Positions 8,076 to 16,664 are shown, counted from the first letter of the stretch. The stretch: DNA of 57,605 nt from Nitrospira defluvii (GCA_011525625.1 WYAX01000035.1:1-57605); one strand, 5' to 3'. Numbers and translations are program-made. The notes: generated from the sequence alone by a model not told the origin.

Positions 8076-9662
8076 TTATGGAGCTTCTGCGAGGTGCCAT
8101 ACCACGCTGAGGACGTATCGGGCGACAGCGGTGAGGATCTCCGCATTGACGGTATCCGCCGTGTCGGTGGCCTGATGGAAGTGCGGGTGGGTTCCGCCGC
8201 TGACCACGGTGACGGTCGGAACACCGGCCTCCTTGAACGGAACGTGATCTCCGCCTGGAAAGAATCCGAAGAGGTCCAGTCGGTCCGCCACACCAGCCTG
8301 CTGCCCCGCCTCTTGGGCGGCGGGCTTTTCAATGCCAGTCAGCCCGATCGTCAACCGTCCGTTTCCCACGGCCGCGTGATCGATGTTGACCATCGCGGTG
8401 GTGCTGCGTAGGGGCATGGCTGGTCGGCTGACATAGAACTTCGATCCCAAGAGCCCCTGTTCTTCCCCGCTGAAGGAGACCAGCACAATGGTCCGTCTGG
8501 GCGTAACCGGCATTGCGCTGAGCACACGTCCCACCTCCAGGAGCACCGCGGTGCCAGACGCGTTGTCGTCGGCCCCGGCGAACAGCAGCCCGCCTTGGTT
8601 TCCGAAATGATCGCGGTGGGCGCCGATGACCATCGCCTCTTCTGAATGCGCCGAGTCCCTTCCGGGCAGGATGGTGATCACATTGTGGAGCAGGCCGGCT
8701 TGCGTTGCACTGTGCCAGCGCATCGTGACGACCGTATCCGTGGACGTCGATTGCGGGGCCTGCTCTTCATTCAACTGCTGCTGCAGCGTGCGCAAGCGTT
8801 CCTCGTCGGTCGGCCGGATGGTACGGAGTATGGCCGCTGCGCGCGCGGTGCTGATCCATGCTCCGGGAATTGCGCGAGCCGGATCCGCCAGCCCATAGAA
8901 CGCGCTCGGTCGCCCGGTGACGCCACGACGTGCTTCATAGGCGTTCAGTATCGGGCCGGTGGCGGTGAGGTAGCCGAGTGCGCCGTGCGCATAGGCCGCG
9001 TAGACCTTGTCTGCATGGGAAATATGGCGGGGGTAGCGCTCGGGTTTACCGCGCAGAAACAGAACGATTTTCCCCCGGACATCGACCTCGGCATACTCAT
9101 CCCATTTGCCGGCCTGATCGGAGATTCCATACCCGACAAACACCACCGGCGCTGCTAGGTTTGCCGACGGCGAATCGAGGACGGGGAGATAGTCGGTGCC
9201 GATTTGCTCAGGCGGAGCCTCTTGCGCGAATGCTATCTGCAACGTGGCGCCTGGCTCGATGATCGTGTTGCGTGCGGCGGTGGATTGTAGGCGAGTGTGG
9301 GTGGGATCACTTATGGGCGCGCTGCTGGCAGTTGCTGGGTCGGAAGGCCCTTGTTGGTGCAGGGCGAGAAAGCGTTGTCGGACGAACTCGGCAGAAGCCA
9401 GGTCGTCGGGAGTCCCGGTTTGACGTCCGTTGTAGGCTGAGTCGCTCAGCGTTCGGATGTCCTCCACCATGCGCTGACTGGAAATCAGATCCAAGGCTTG
9501 GGTGAGAGCGGTGGAGGACTCCGGCAGGTTCTCGGCGAAAGCCGGCAGGGCGGTCACTGCGAGCAAGAGGCCGGTCATCAGTCCGAGGACAGAACTGGAA
9601 CGTTGCGCTGGCGGAGCGAGTGCGGCGGTCTGCCCGTCTATGGGTGTGTGATCGACGCGCAT
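8076..9662 (-). CDS. Exported M28-family zinc metallopeptidase
   Basis: A 528-residue protein with a signal peptide (hydrophobic VLGLMTGLLLAVTALPAFA, cleavage near AFA-EN). A PA-like insertion (VVFVGYGISDQAGKWDEYAE) precedes the catalytic domain. The M28 metal and catalytic residues are visible in order: HRDHFG (His), GADDNASG (bridging Asp), SFSGEEQG (Glu-Glu), NIDHAAVG (Asp) and HPHFHQATDT (His). The family comprises aminopeptidases and carboxypeptidases using two zinc ions, so this is probably a periplasmic or secreted aminopeptidase. Its start overlaps the stop of the upstream DUF5069 gene by ATGA, so the two are translationally coupled. Confidence 0.88.
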   Translation of the reverse strand: MRVDHTPIDGQTAALAPPAQRSSSVLGLMTGLLLAVTALPAFAENLPESSTALTQALDLISSQRMVEDIRTLSDSAYNGRQTGTPDDLASAEFVRQRFLALHQQGPSDPATASSAPISDPTHTRLQSTAARNTIIEPGATLQIAFAQEAPPEQIGTDYLPVLDSPSANLAAPVVFVGYGISDQAGKWDEYAEVDVRGKIVLFLRGKPERYPRHISHADKVYAAYAHGALGYLTATGPILNAYEARRGVTGRPSAFYGLADPARAIPGAWISTARAAAILRTIRPTDEERLRTLQQQLNEEQAPQSTSTDTVVTMRWHSATQAGLLHNVITILPGRDSAHSEEAMVIGAHRDHFGNQGGLLFAGADDNASGTAVLLEVGRVLSAMPVTPRRTIVLVSFSGEEQGLLGSKFYVSRPAMPLRSTTAMVNIDHAAVGNGRLTIGLTGIEKPAAQEAGQQAGVADRLDLFGFFPGGDHVPFKEAGVPTVTVVSGGTHPHFHQATDTADTVNAEILTAVARYVLSVVWHLAEAP

Positions 9663-10099
9663 CAGACAGACGTGGCGTGGGCTTTCTGGGCCGACCAGCG
9701 TTGATACCAGCGCCAGAGTGGTCGTTGGAGGAATTGCGGAAGGGGATAGCCGAGGCCGCGGAGATAGCCATCATCGCGATCGAGAACGGCGAACGCCCAC
9801 CGATATTTCTCCTGAAATGCGGCGCAGCGCGCTCGAATTTCCTCATCGCTGAGCGGCATGCGCCGACGAAGAGTCTCGCCGATCGCCTTATCTGAGGCTA
9901 GGTCCTGAACAAGCGACTCGATATGGGCGGGCGTGAAGCGGAGGTGCCGCATGAAGGACTGGTCTAGCGCAGAGGGGTAGGCATACTCGCCCAGGGTGCC
10001 TGCCTGGAACGCGCGCACCTTGTCGATCAGGCGTGGCAACCAGAGCATCCCTGCGACCTCGTCGCTCCATCGTCGCGGCGGTTGCTGTCGAAGATCCAT
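9662..10099 (-). CDS. DUF5069-domain protein
   Basis: A 145-residue soluble protein. The block MLWLPRLIDKVRAFQAGTLG, followed by YPSALDQSFMRHL and SDEEIRARCAAFQ, matches DUF5069, a family of unknown function that I know as recurrent in Nitrospira and some other environmental bacteria. A related protein is encoded at 14236-14667, sharing LARLIDKV and the later SDQEI segment. It sits upstream of and overlaps the M28 peptidase gene. No catalytic motif is recognisable. Confidence 0.75.
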   Translation of the reverse strand: MDLRQQPPRRWSDEVAGMLWLPRLIDKVRAFQAGTLGEYAYPSALDQSFMRHLRFTPAHIESLVQDLASDKAIGETLRRRMPLSDEEIRARCAAFQEKYRWAFAVLDRDDGYLRGLGYPLPQFLQRPLWRWYQRWSAQKAHATSV

Positions 10100-10563
10100 G
10101 CATCTACCGAAATATGGGCCTGCACGTGAGGTGACTACGGCACTATAGCATAGGCGAAAGAGCCCGTTGCAGAGAGCAAAGGGCTCAATGTACTATCGGT
10201 CCCAGGACGTGACGGTATAGGATGTCAGCCGGCTCCATTCGGGCAACCAACTCCGTGAGCGGCGAGTGTTCGTAGGGTAAGAGGTAGGGACGATGGCAGA
10301 GCAGGGCAAGGGGCTGTACGACCATCAGTATGCGCGGTTTCGCGACAATCAGGGCACACATCAGGGCTATGAATTTCAGCACGGGCCTGCCGGGAGTGTT
10401 CCTCCCCCCGTGGTCACATTCATGGATTCAATAAAGTGGTGGACGCTGCGAGGGTGGCGACGGAAGAAAATTCTCGCTGAACGTGATCGATATCAGCAGG
10501 ACATTCTTCAGGTCAAGTCAGGCCGGCGCAAATCGTGAGATCCACCTGAGGAAGGGGATTCCT
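10100..10563. other. Divergent intergenic region with two weak small frames
   Basis: This region separates the minus-strand DUF5069 gene from the plus-strand LamG-like gene and should hold divergent promoters. Two small open frames overlap in opposite directions: plus 10293-10538 (81 residues, Gln/Arg-rich, ending KSGRRKS) and minus 10185-10382 (65 residues, GTG start, hydrophobic first 30 residues). Neither has a convincing ribosome binding site and neither is recognisable. At most one can be real, so neither is called as a gene. Confidence 0.35.
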
Positions 10564-11397
10564 GTGCACCATACAACAGAACAGGCGATCAGGCAGATCA
10601 ATAGAGCATTCAGCGGTGAGTGGCGTTCGAAGAGAGCGGTTTTGACACGTCTGGGTTGTTTCGGCATGGTGTGGCTCGCCGGCTGGTCGATCGGCGCAGT
10701 CGGCCCGGCCTGGGCCGTGCCGAAAGAGACGTCTACCGAAAAGGCTGAGCATATGCGTCAACAGCGGAACCCGGAGCTGTTTAATAATTGGACGTTCGAT
10801 AAGGACCAAGTCGGTTCCGTGCCCAGCGGATTCGTCGCTGTCGCGTCTGGCGAGCGGCAACATGGCGACTGGAAAATAGAGGCACAGGCATCCGTGCCCT
10901 CCTCCCCCAACATACTGATCGGGACCTCAGGCTGCGAGAGCTGTCGTGCCATCCTGGTTGCGCAGGGATTTCAGTATGAATATCCCGAACTGGTCGTGCG
11001 TATCCAGCAACCGGCGGACGGCGGATCGGGCAAGGTGGGTGTTGTGTTCGGCATGAAGGACTCGCAGAACTATTACGCGACCATCGTGGATATCTCGCAG
11101 AAAATGATCCAGATCGTGCGAGTGATTGAGGGAAAGGAGTCGGTGCTTGGCAAGGCACCGATCAAAGCCAAACCGGTCGAGTGGCATACCCTTCGGGTGC
11201 AGCGCAATACGATCATCAGTAAGGATTTCGTGGAAACGTTTTTTGACGGAAGCCTGGCCTTATCCGTTGAAGATCAGGCGCTTGGAGTGGGCCAGGTGGG
11301 AATGCTCGTGTCGGGACAGGCGTCCGCCCGATTCGACAATTTTAACGCATCCCCTTTGTACTCACACCGTCCCCTCTCGCCTCCGGCGGCCTACTGA
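10564..11397 (+). CDS. Exported LamG/concanavalin-like domain protein
   Basis: A 277-residue protein with a signal peptide (GCFGMVWLAGWSIGAVGPAWA). The mature part reads as a jelly-roll sandwich of the LamG/DUF1080 type: it contains NWTFDKDQVGSVPSGFVAV, then VVFGMKDSQNYYATIVDI, and ends with VGQVGMLVSGQASARFDNF, the usual last strands of this fold. Such domains bind or cleave carbohydrate, but no catalytic residues are identifiable here. GTG 10564 with GAGGAAGGGG upstream is the preferred start. A CESC pair near residue 120 might form a disulfide. Confidence 0.65.
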   Translation: MHHTTEQAIRQINRAFSGEWRSKRAVLTRLGCFGMVWLAGWSIGAVGPAWAVPKETSTEKAEHMRQQRNPELFNNWTFDKDQVGSVPSGFVAVASGERQHGDWKIEAQASVPSSPNILIGTSGCESCRAILVAQGFQYEYPELVVRIQQPADGGSGKVGVVFGMKDSQNYYATIVDISQKMIQIVRVIEGKESVLGKAPIKAKPVEWHTLRVQRNTIISKDFVETFFDGSLALSVEDQALGVGQVGMLVSGQASARFDNFNASPLYSHRPLSPPAAY

Positions 11398-11688
11398 GTC
11401 CAAGAGCGAGAGATGGGGGCGCAGACTTCGTCGATCAGGCGTCGCGCAATTTCACGCTTGCGTTTCCTATTTCTGTGGCGTACAGTGAAGGTGCTTCATT
11501 GCGAAGAGCCTTGGCGGTGAAGTCGTTAAAGAATTAGAGGGCTCAATTCGATGTTGTTTTGGGTTCTTCCCGGGAATTTCGGAAGCCAGAGCTAAGATTG
11601 CCGCTGTGTTTGCATCTTCGGCCCATTCCTTCCTCGTTTCTTTCTCGAGTCCCAGACAACACCATTCTATTCTCAAAGGAGGAACCCC
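11398..11688. other. Long leader before the RRM gene
   Basis: A 291-base non-coding stretch. A possible sigma-70 promoter lies at 11458-11486, which would give a 5-prime leader of about 195 nucleotides. The centre contains the palindrome CCCGGG inside TCTTCCCGGGAA. The last 50 bases are pyrimidine-rich and end in a near-perfect ribosome binding site. Small bacterial RRM proteins are often cold-induced through such leaders; that this applies here is inference. Confidence 0.45.
11458..11486 (+). promoter_or_regulatory. Possible sigma-70 promoter of the RRM gene
   Basis: TTGCGT at 11458-11463 and TACAGT at 11481-11486 are separated by 17 bases. Four of six positions match consensus in the first box and four of six in the second. 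Confidence 0.35.
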
Positions 11689-11985
11689 ATGGGTTCGAAG
11701 ATCTACGTTGGCGGCTTGCCATATTCAACCACCGAGCAACAGCTGAGTGACCTGTTCGCGGTGCACGGGGCGGTGACGTCGGCGCGCATCATTACGGACA
11801 AGTTTACGGGGCAGTCACGGGGGTTCGGTTTTGTCGAAATGTCTGGAGATTCTGAGGCGCAGGCGGCAATCAACGCATTGAACGGAACGCAGTTCGGTGG
11901 CCGTACCTTGACGGTCAACGAAGCCCGTCCGCAGGAGCCGCGCTCCGGCGGCGGAGGACGTGGCATGGGCGGGGGCCGGCACTAA
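11689..11985 (+). CDS. RRM-type RNA-binding protein
   Basis: A 98-residue protein that is essentially one RNA recognition motif with a Gly-rich tail. RNP2 is KIYVGGLPY and RNP1 is SRGFGFVEM, both complete; the tail SGGGGRGMGGGRH is typical of the cyanobacterial Rbp and environmental-bacterial homologues. It binds single-stranded RNA in the cytoplasm, probably as an RNA chaperone. AAAGGAGGAA before the ATG predicts very high translation, and the gene is closed by a strong terminator, so it is a monocistronic, highly expressed unit. A DEAD-box helicase gene follows, which suits a joint role in RNA remodelling. Confidence 0.95.
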   Translation: MGSKIYVGGLPYSTTEQQLSDLFAVHGAVTSARIITDKFTGQSRGFGFVEMSGDSEAQAAINALNGTQFGGRTLTVNEARPQEPRSGGGGRGMGGGRH

Positions 11986-12011
11986 GCTGCGATCGTTGGT
12001 AGATACTTATT

Positions 12012-12046
12012 CAGGGGCTGCCGGCACGGCGGCCCCTGCGTTTTCC
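12012..12046 (+). terminator. Rho-independent terminator of the RRM gene
   Basis: A 12-base-pair stem (12012-12023 with 12027-12038, one G-U pair) closed by the three-base loop GCA and followed by CGTTTTCC. It lies 26 bases after the RRM stop codon. Confidence 0.85.
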
Positions 12047-12134
12047 TCACCGTATTGTCCTCTCTTTGGTCTGCAGGGCCATCCAGGTTGTCTGCCCCTG
12101 TTATCCCAAGATAGAGATGTAGGAGTTGTGTTAC

Positions 12135-13484
12135 ATGGTGTCGTTTGCCGAATTGTCTCTTACCTCGTTTCTCGCTGACCGCTTACGGCAGGCCGGGTTT
12201 ACCGCGCCTACCCCCATTCAAGGGGCCGCTATTCCGCTGGCCCTGGAGGGGCGCGATTTGTTAGCCCAGGCCAAGACGGGGAGCGGAAAAACGCTGGCGT
12301 TTCTCATCCCCTTGATCGAACGGGCCGTGAAAGAAAATTGGAAGCCGGCGGGCCATGGGGCCGCGCAGGCCGGGTCGTCGCGATCGCCGCGGGCATTGGT
12401 GCTGGCGCCCACCCGTGAGTTGGCTCTCCAGATTGAGATGGAGCTCCGCAAATATGCGCCGCCGTCGGTGACTTCGTTGGCCGTCTACGGTGGTGTGCCC
12501 ATCGAACGGCATTACCGAGCGCTCCGCCAGCCACCCTTGATTGTGATCGGCACGCCGGGGCGCCTGTTGGATGTGGCCGGGACGCGCCACTTGGATCTGC
12601 GTGGCATCGAGTATGTCGTGATGGACGAAGCCGATCAGATGTTGGATCGCGGGTTCTTGCGAGACATTCAACGCATTCTCCAACTGCTGCCCGCACAACG
12701 ACAGACGATGTTGTTTTCGGCGACCTTTTCGCCGGAGATTCTCTCGCTCGCGGAATCGATGCTGAAGAACCCTGCCCGGACGGCAGTGGATCCTGGTGTG
12801 AATAGTCCGACCAAGATTACCCATGCCTATTATGTCGTGCCGAGCGAGGCCTCGCGGGTGCAGCTGATTCATACGTTGCTGCAATCGTCCGAAGCCGGTG
12901 ATCAGTCGATGGTGTTTTGTGATCAGAAGTACAAAGTGAAGCGGCTGGCTGCCCGTCTTGGCGGCGAACCGGCTTCCGTCGGCGCGATCACGGGGAATCA
13001 CTCGCAGGCTCAGCGGGAGCGGACGCTCACGGCTTTCCGCTCCGGACGGTTGCGATCATTAGTGGCGACCGATGTCGCGGCCCGTGGATTGGACGTCCCC
13101 ACCGTCTCGCAGGTGATTCATTACGAATTGCCTGGCAATCCCACGTCTTATGTTCATCGTACCGGACGGACGGGCCGGGCTGAACGGTCCGGGGCGACCC
13201 TCTTGATTCTTTCTCCGCAGGAGGAGCATGAATATTTGGCTATGGTGCGACGCTTGCGCATCCACACGAAGCGCTTGGCGTTGCCCACCCTGGCTGTCTT
13301 GCCTCCACCGGCGCATGAGCCGGAGGCGAATCATCAAGTAAGGCGTGATGGCAGGGGACGTGATACTCGGCCGCGCCGTGCCGGGGATCGTTCCAATGCA
13401 CTGCCGCAGGATTCACGCGGCGGGCAGGGCCGTCGGGGCTGGCGTTCCGACCGACCGGCCGCACCGCGCCACGGCAACAGTTGA
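12135..13484 (+). CDS. DEAD-box ATP-dependent RNA helicase
   Basis: A 449-residue RhlE/CsdA-type helicase. Visible motifs: Q motif (FTAPTPIQ), motif I AKTGSGKT near residue 46, motif Ia PTRELALQ, motif II DEAD at about 164-167, motif III SAT near 195, motif V ATDVAARGLD and motif VI HRTGRTGR near 341. The C-terminal 80 residues are basic and Arg-rich, a likely RNA-binding tail. It unwinds short RNA duplexes, for example in ribosome assembly or mRNA decay. AGGAG at 12121-12125 sits nine bases before ATG 12135, which fixes the start; the TTG at 12126 is not needed. Confidence 0.92.
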   Translation: MVSFAELSLTSFLADRLRQAGFTAPTPIQGAAIPLALEGRDLLAQAKTGSGKTLAFLIPLIERAVKENWKPAGHGAAQAGSSRSPRALVLAPTRELALQIEMELRKYAPPSVTSLAVYGGVPIERHYRALRQPPLIVIGTPGRLLDVAGTRHLDLRGIEYVVMDEADQMLDRGFLRDIQRILQLLPAQRQTMLFSATFSPEILSLAESMLKNPARTAVDPGVNSPTKITHAYYVVPSEASRVQLIHTLLQSSEAGDQSMVFCDQKYKVKRLAARLGGEPASVGAITGNHSQAQRERTLTAFRSGRLRSLVATDVAARGLDVPTVSQVIHYELPGNPTSYVHRTGRTGRAERSGATLLILSPQEEHEYLAMVRRLRIHTKRLALPTLAVLPPPAHEPEANHQVRRDGRGRDTRPRRAGDRSNALPQDSRGGQGRRGWRSDRPAAPRHGNS

Positions 13485-13549
13485 GGAACCGCATGGCAGT
13501 GCAGGGCGTGCGTGTCCTGCCGGTCCTGCCTGATCGAGGGGGGGCGTAG

Positions 13550-14080
13550 ATGAGAGGGTTACGGAATTTGTTGATGGGCGTGCTGATCGCCGGTTCCTCG
13601 GCGTTCGGCGAGGCAGCCTTCGCCCAAAACGATCTCGTCATCGCCGACGGGATGAAAGTGTCGCTGGAATATATCCTGACACTTCCTGACAAGAGCGTGG
13701 CTGATTCCAATGTCGGCCAGGAGCCGATTACGTTCGTGCAGGGGGCGCATGAGATCGTCCCCGGCCTCGAAAAGGCGCTTGAAGGTATGAAGGCCGGGCA
13801 GAAACGGCGCATCGACGTCTCGGCGCAAGACGCCTACGGGGCCTACAACAATAAACTGAAGCAAAGTGTCGACAAGGACAAATTGCCGAAGGATGTAAAA
13901 GTCGGGGACATTTTGCAGGCGTCGGACAACCGGCTGGTGAAGGTTCTGGAGGTCAATGATAAGAAGGTCCTGATCGACCTGAATCATCCGTTGGCGGGAA
14001 AAACGTTGACGTTCGATGTCACGGTACTCAAGGTTGAAAAAGGTGACGCGACGGACGCCACCGAAAAGAAAGCTCACTAA
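13550..14080 (+). CDS. Exported SlyD-like FKBP peptidyl-prolyl isomerase
   Basis: A 176-residue protein with a signal peptide (GLRNLLMGVLIAGSSAFGEAAFA, cleavage before QND). The mature part is an FKBP domain of the SlyD type, with VSLEYILTLPDKSVADSN, then ITFVQGAHEIVPGLEKALEG and DAYGAYN, an insert-in-flap segment and the ending NHPLAGKTLTFDVTVLKV. The family catalyses cis-trans proline isomerisation and chaperones folding. Classical SlyD is cytoplasmic with a metal-binding His tail; here the protein is predicted to be periplasmic and the tail is short. A purine-rich GAGGGGGGG precedes the ATG. Confidence 0.88.
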   Translation: MRGLRNLLMGVLIAGSSAFGEAAFAQNDLVIADGMKVSLEYILTLPDKSVADSNVGQEPITFVQGAHEIVPGLEKALEGMKAGQKRRIDVSAQDAYGAYNNKLKQSVDKDKLPKDVKVGDILQASDNRLVKVLEVNDKKVLIDLNHPLAGKTLTFDVTVLKVEKGDATDATEKKAH

Positions 14081-14157
14081 CCGGCACGATGTCCCTCGAT
14101 GGGCGGGGCAGACGGCGTGTGTTCCGACTGTCTCTGGCTCAAGCAAGTCAATTCTCA

Positions 14158-14186
14158 GTCGCCGTGTCCGTCAGCGACACGGCGAC
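14158..14186. repeat. Perfect 11-bp inverted repeat (hairpin)
   Basis: GTCGCCGTGTC (14158-14168) and its exact complement (14176-14186) flank a seven-base loop. It lies between the FKBP gene and the second DUF5069 gene, with no T-run after it. It may be a terminator lacking a U-tract, an mRNA-stability hairpin, or a protein binding site. Confidence 0.6.
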
Positions 14187-14235
14187 ACCCTGTGCCTCGT
14201 CCCACACCCACAATCGATATGTGGAGAACGTTGCG

Positions 14236-14667
14236 ATGATGACCTATCCACGCAGCCCGAAAGTACTCCTCGGCGGCATTGCCCACCTGGCGCGCTTGAT
14301 CGACAAGGTCAAGCTCCGTCAAGCGGGTCAGATTCAAGATTACAATTACCTCACCGTTGGGTTCGACAAGTACCTCATCGATTTCCTGCAGATCGATCCG
14401 AAGGCCTTCGAACAGCGTGTGTTGGCCGGGGGGAGCGATGATGAGCTGTTGACCTGGGTCAGGACGAATAGTCGTGCTCTGTCGGACCAGGAGATTGCGC
14501 AATGGTCCCAGGGCCTGCTGACAAGCGGCCCAAAGGACGATGCCACCAGGCAGCGTTACCAGGGGCGCTTGCAGGAGGTGGCGACGAAGCGCGGTGTGCC
14601 GGTGGCATCTCTCCCACCTGCCTCGACCTGGGTCGATGCCATTGAACTGGACGAAGGCCGGATCTAA
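14236..14667 (+). CDS. DUF5069-domain protein, second copy
   Basis: A 143-residue soluble protein. GGIAHLARLIDKVKLRQAGQI, the YNYLTVGFDKYLIDFL block and the SDQEIAQWSQ segment place it in DUF5069, like the product of 9662-10099, but overall similarity between the two is limited to the conserved blocks. ATG 14236 is preferred; GGAG lies nine bases upstream. The upstream continuation of the frame is not protein-like. Function is unknown. Confidence 0.75.
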   Translation: MMTYPRSPKVLLGGIAHLARLIDKVKLRQAGQIQDYNYLTVGFDKYLIDFLQIDPKAFEQRVLAGGSDDELLTWVRTNSRALSDQEIAQWSQGLLTSGPKDDATRQRYQGRLQEVATKRGVPVASLPPASTWVDAIELDEGRI

Positions 14668-14694
14668 GGCTGTATTCAGTGGGACAGGCGACGG

Positions 14695-15336
14695 TTATCG
14701 GACTTCAGTCCAACCGTTGGATTGGGATTGAAGCATGACTGTGCGCGTTGATGTGCGGACCACCATGGCATTCTGCCCCTCGTCGACGGACAACACCCGT
14801 TCCTGCGGCGTCCAGGCAATGACAAAAAACCCGCCGGTGTAGGTGGAAAATCCCAGGGCACGCTCGTTGGTGATCGCGACCGCCACGTGTCCGTGGCCGC
14901 GTAGGTGAGACACCGTTTCGTTTGGGCCGAGCGCCATGCTTGTCCAGTGGCCGCGGGTTGCTTGAAATCCAAGCACCTGCTGATTGGTGTGAGCCAGGAT
15001 CAGGAACGGTTGAAGCTGGTAGCGCCCCAGGCGCTCATCGACCCCCAAGCGTACGCCCCGCCATTGCCGCAGTCCGGCAGAAAATCCGAGCAAGCGATGG
15101 GACGTGTGAACGAACCCCGTGTGCCCGCGGGATCCGGAGGTCACGATGAATTCCCCTGCCTGCAGAGACTCCTCGACGCCGCCGCCTGCGGCCGACCAGG
15201 CGATGACTTTCCCGGGCGTCGGTGTCACGGTCACTTGTCCGCCTCCCCCCTGTGCCGGCGACCCGGTCGGTGCCGACAATAGGCTCGCGGTCGACAGTGC
15301 GGCGACGATGAATCTGGCTGCCAGTGGTCGATGCAT
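14695..15336 (-). CDS. Exported protein with four internal beta repeats
   Basis: A 213-residue protein of unknown function with a signal peptide (RFIVAALSTASLLSAPTGSPA). The mature sequence contains an imperfect repeat of about 40-45 residues seen at VHTSHRLLGFSAGLRQW, AHTNQQVLGFQATRGHW, AITNERALGFSTYTGGF and VRTSTRTVMLQSQSNGW. Each has the pattern xxTxxrxLGFxxxxxxW, suggesting blades or hairpins of a regular beta structure. The start ATG 15336 gives a compact signal peptide; GTG 15354 would add six residues. It is divergently transcribed from the membrane-protein gene at 15510. Confidence 0.65.
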   Translation of the reverse strand: MHRPLAARFIVAALSTASLLSAPTGSPAQGGGGQVTVTPTPGKVIAWSAAGGGVEESLQAGEFIVTSGSRGHTGFVHTSHRLLGFSAGLRQWRGVRLGVDERLGRYQLQPFLILAHTNQQVLGFQATRGHWTSMALGPNETVSHLRGHGHVAVAITNERALGFSTYTGGFFVIAWTPQERVLSVDEGQNAMVVRTSTRTVMLQSQSNGWTEVR

Positions 15337-15509
15337 GACGATGGGTCGCTCCACCCTTCGCCCACCCTATCACACCCCTATCCACAAGCGAAGGATCAAT
15401 CCTTCGCGGCCATGACGGTTGTGTCAGATGTGCACAGCAATGATAGGATTCCTCGTGTCATCACTGCAGGCAGATGCGCGATGCTCCGCGCGGCAGGGAC
15501 AGGAATCTG

Positions 15510-16664
15510 ATGGGTACCCGAGCGGCCATCCTCATGTGTGTGCTGACGCTGGGCCTGTCTCTGCCGCTGTTGGGCGTCTGGTGGGCGGGCAAGCCTGTCG
15601 CGCCGTATCTGGGATGGCCGCCCACCACGCGGTCTGTCGTGCACGCGCCATTCTCCTGGCCCGTATCCATCGGAGTGCTGCTGCTCATGAGCGGTATCCT
15701 CGCCCCGTTGACGCTGCGTGTCCTGCACGCGACGTCTCGCGAGCGGCGAGCCGCCGTCACGGCCTTCCCCTGGTGGGGGTGGGGAGCGGCCATCTGGACA
15801 CTGGTGCTGTGGGGATTGGCTTGGACCAGGTTCGAGTGGATGCAGCCGTTTCAGGCCCACACCTTCTTTCCACTCTGGTGCGGCTATATCGTGTTGGTGA
15901 ATGCGTTGACGTTCCGCCGCGTCGGCCGATGCATGCTGCTGAATCGTCCTCGATATTTCCTTCTGCTGTATCCGCTCAGCGCCGGCTTCTGGTGGTGTTT
16001 CGAATACCTGAATCGATTCGTTCAGAACTGGTACTACCTTGGTGCAGGCGAGCTCAGTGCCGAGGCTTACCTGTGGCGGGCGACGGTGTCCTTTTCGACG
16101 GTGCTGCCCGCTGTGCTCGGCACGGCTGAATGGCTGATGTCGTATCCGCGCTGCTCGGCGGGGCTGGATCGATTTGTGCGGATCCGATTCCTGCATCGCA
16201 AAATGTGGGGCTGGGTGCTGTTCTGTCTCGCGGCAGGCGGGCTGGTTGGGATCGGCCTGTGGCCAGATTGTCTGTTCCCCTTGGTATGGGTGGCGCCGCT
16301 TCTACTGATTGTCGCGTTACAGATGATGTGTCAGGAAACGACGATTTTTAGCGACACCGCGCATGGGGATTGGCGAACGCTCTGGGTCGTTGCACTTGCG
16401 GCGCTGATTTGTGGATGGTTCTGGGAGATGTGGAACTTCTACAGTCTGGCCCATTGGCAATACGCGGTGCCTTTTGTGCAGGGGGTCACGCTGTTCCACA
16501 TGCCGTTGCTCGGGTATGCGGGGTATCTGCCGTTTGGGTTGGAGTGCCTGGCGGTTGCCGAGTTGTGCTTACCGAGGACGTGTGTCGGAAGCCTGGTCTC
16601 TTATGGCGCGCCGGCGGCAGAGGCCGATTTGGCGCAGCGGAAGCCGACCGTGGCCGAACGTTGA
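15510..16664 (+). CDS. Polytopic membrane protein of unknown function
   Basis: A 384-residue, very Trp-rich membrane protein with about ten predicted membrane segments. Aromatic-rich segments include PFQAHTFFPLWCGYIVLVNA, LLYPLSAGFWWCFEYLNRFV and GWFWEMWNFYS. I do not recognise a named family. ATG 15510 follows CAGGAATCTG; the frame upstream is hydrophilic and unlikely to be translated. Its last 64 bases overlap convergently with the FGE-family gene on the other strand, so both reading frames have to be kept in this stretch. Confidence 0.7.
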   Translation: MGTRAAILMCVLTLGLSLPLLGVWWAGKPVAPYLGWPPTTRSVVHAPFSWPVSIGVLLLMSGILAPLTLRVLHATSRERRAAVTAFPWWGWGAAIWTLVLWGLAWTRFEWMQPFQAHTFFPLWCGYIVLVNALTFRRVGRCMLLNRPRYFLLLYPLSAGFWWCFEYLNRFVQNWYYLGAGELSAEAYLWRATVSFSTVLPAVLGTAEWLMSYPRCSAGLDRFVRIRFLHRKMWGWVLFCLAAGGLVGIGLWPDCLFPLVWVAPLLLIVALQMMCQETTIFSDTAHGDWRTLWVVALAALICGWFWEMWNFYSLAHWQYAVPFVQGVTLFHMPLLGYAGYLPFGLECLAVAELCLPRTCVGSLVSYGAPAAEADLAQRKPTVAER

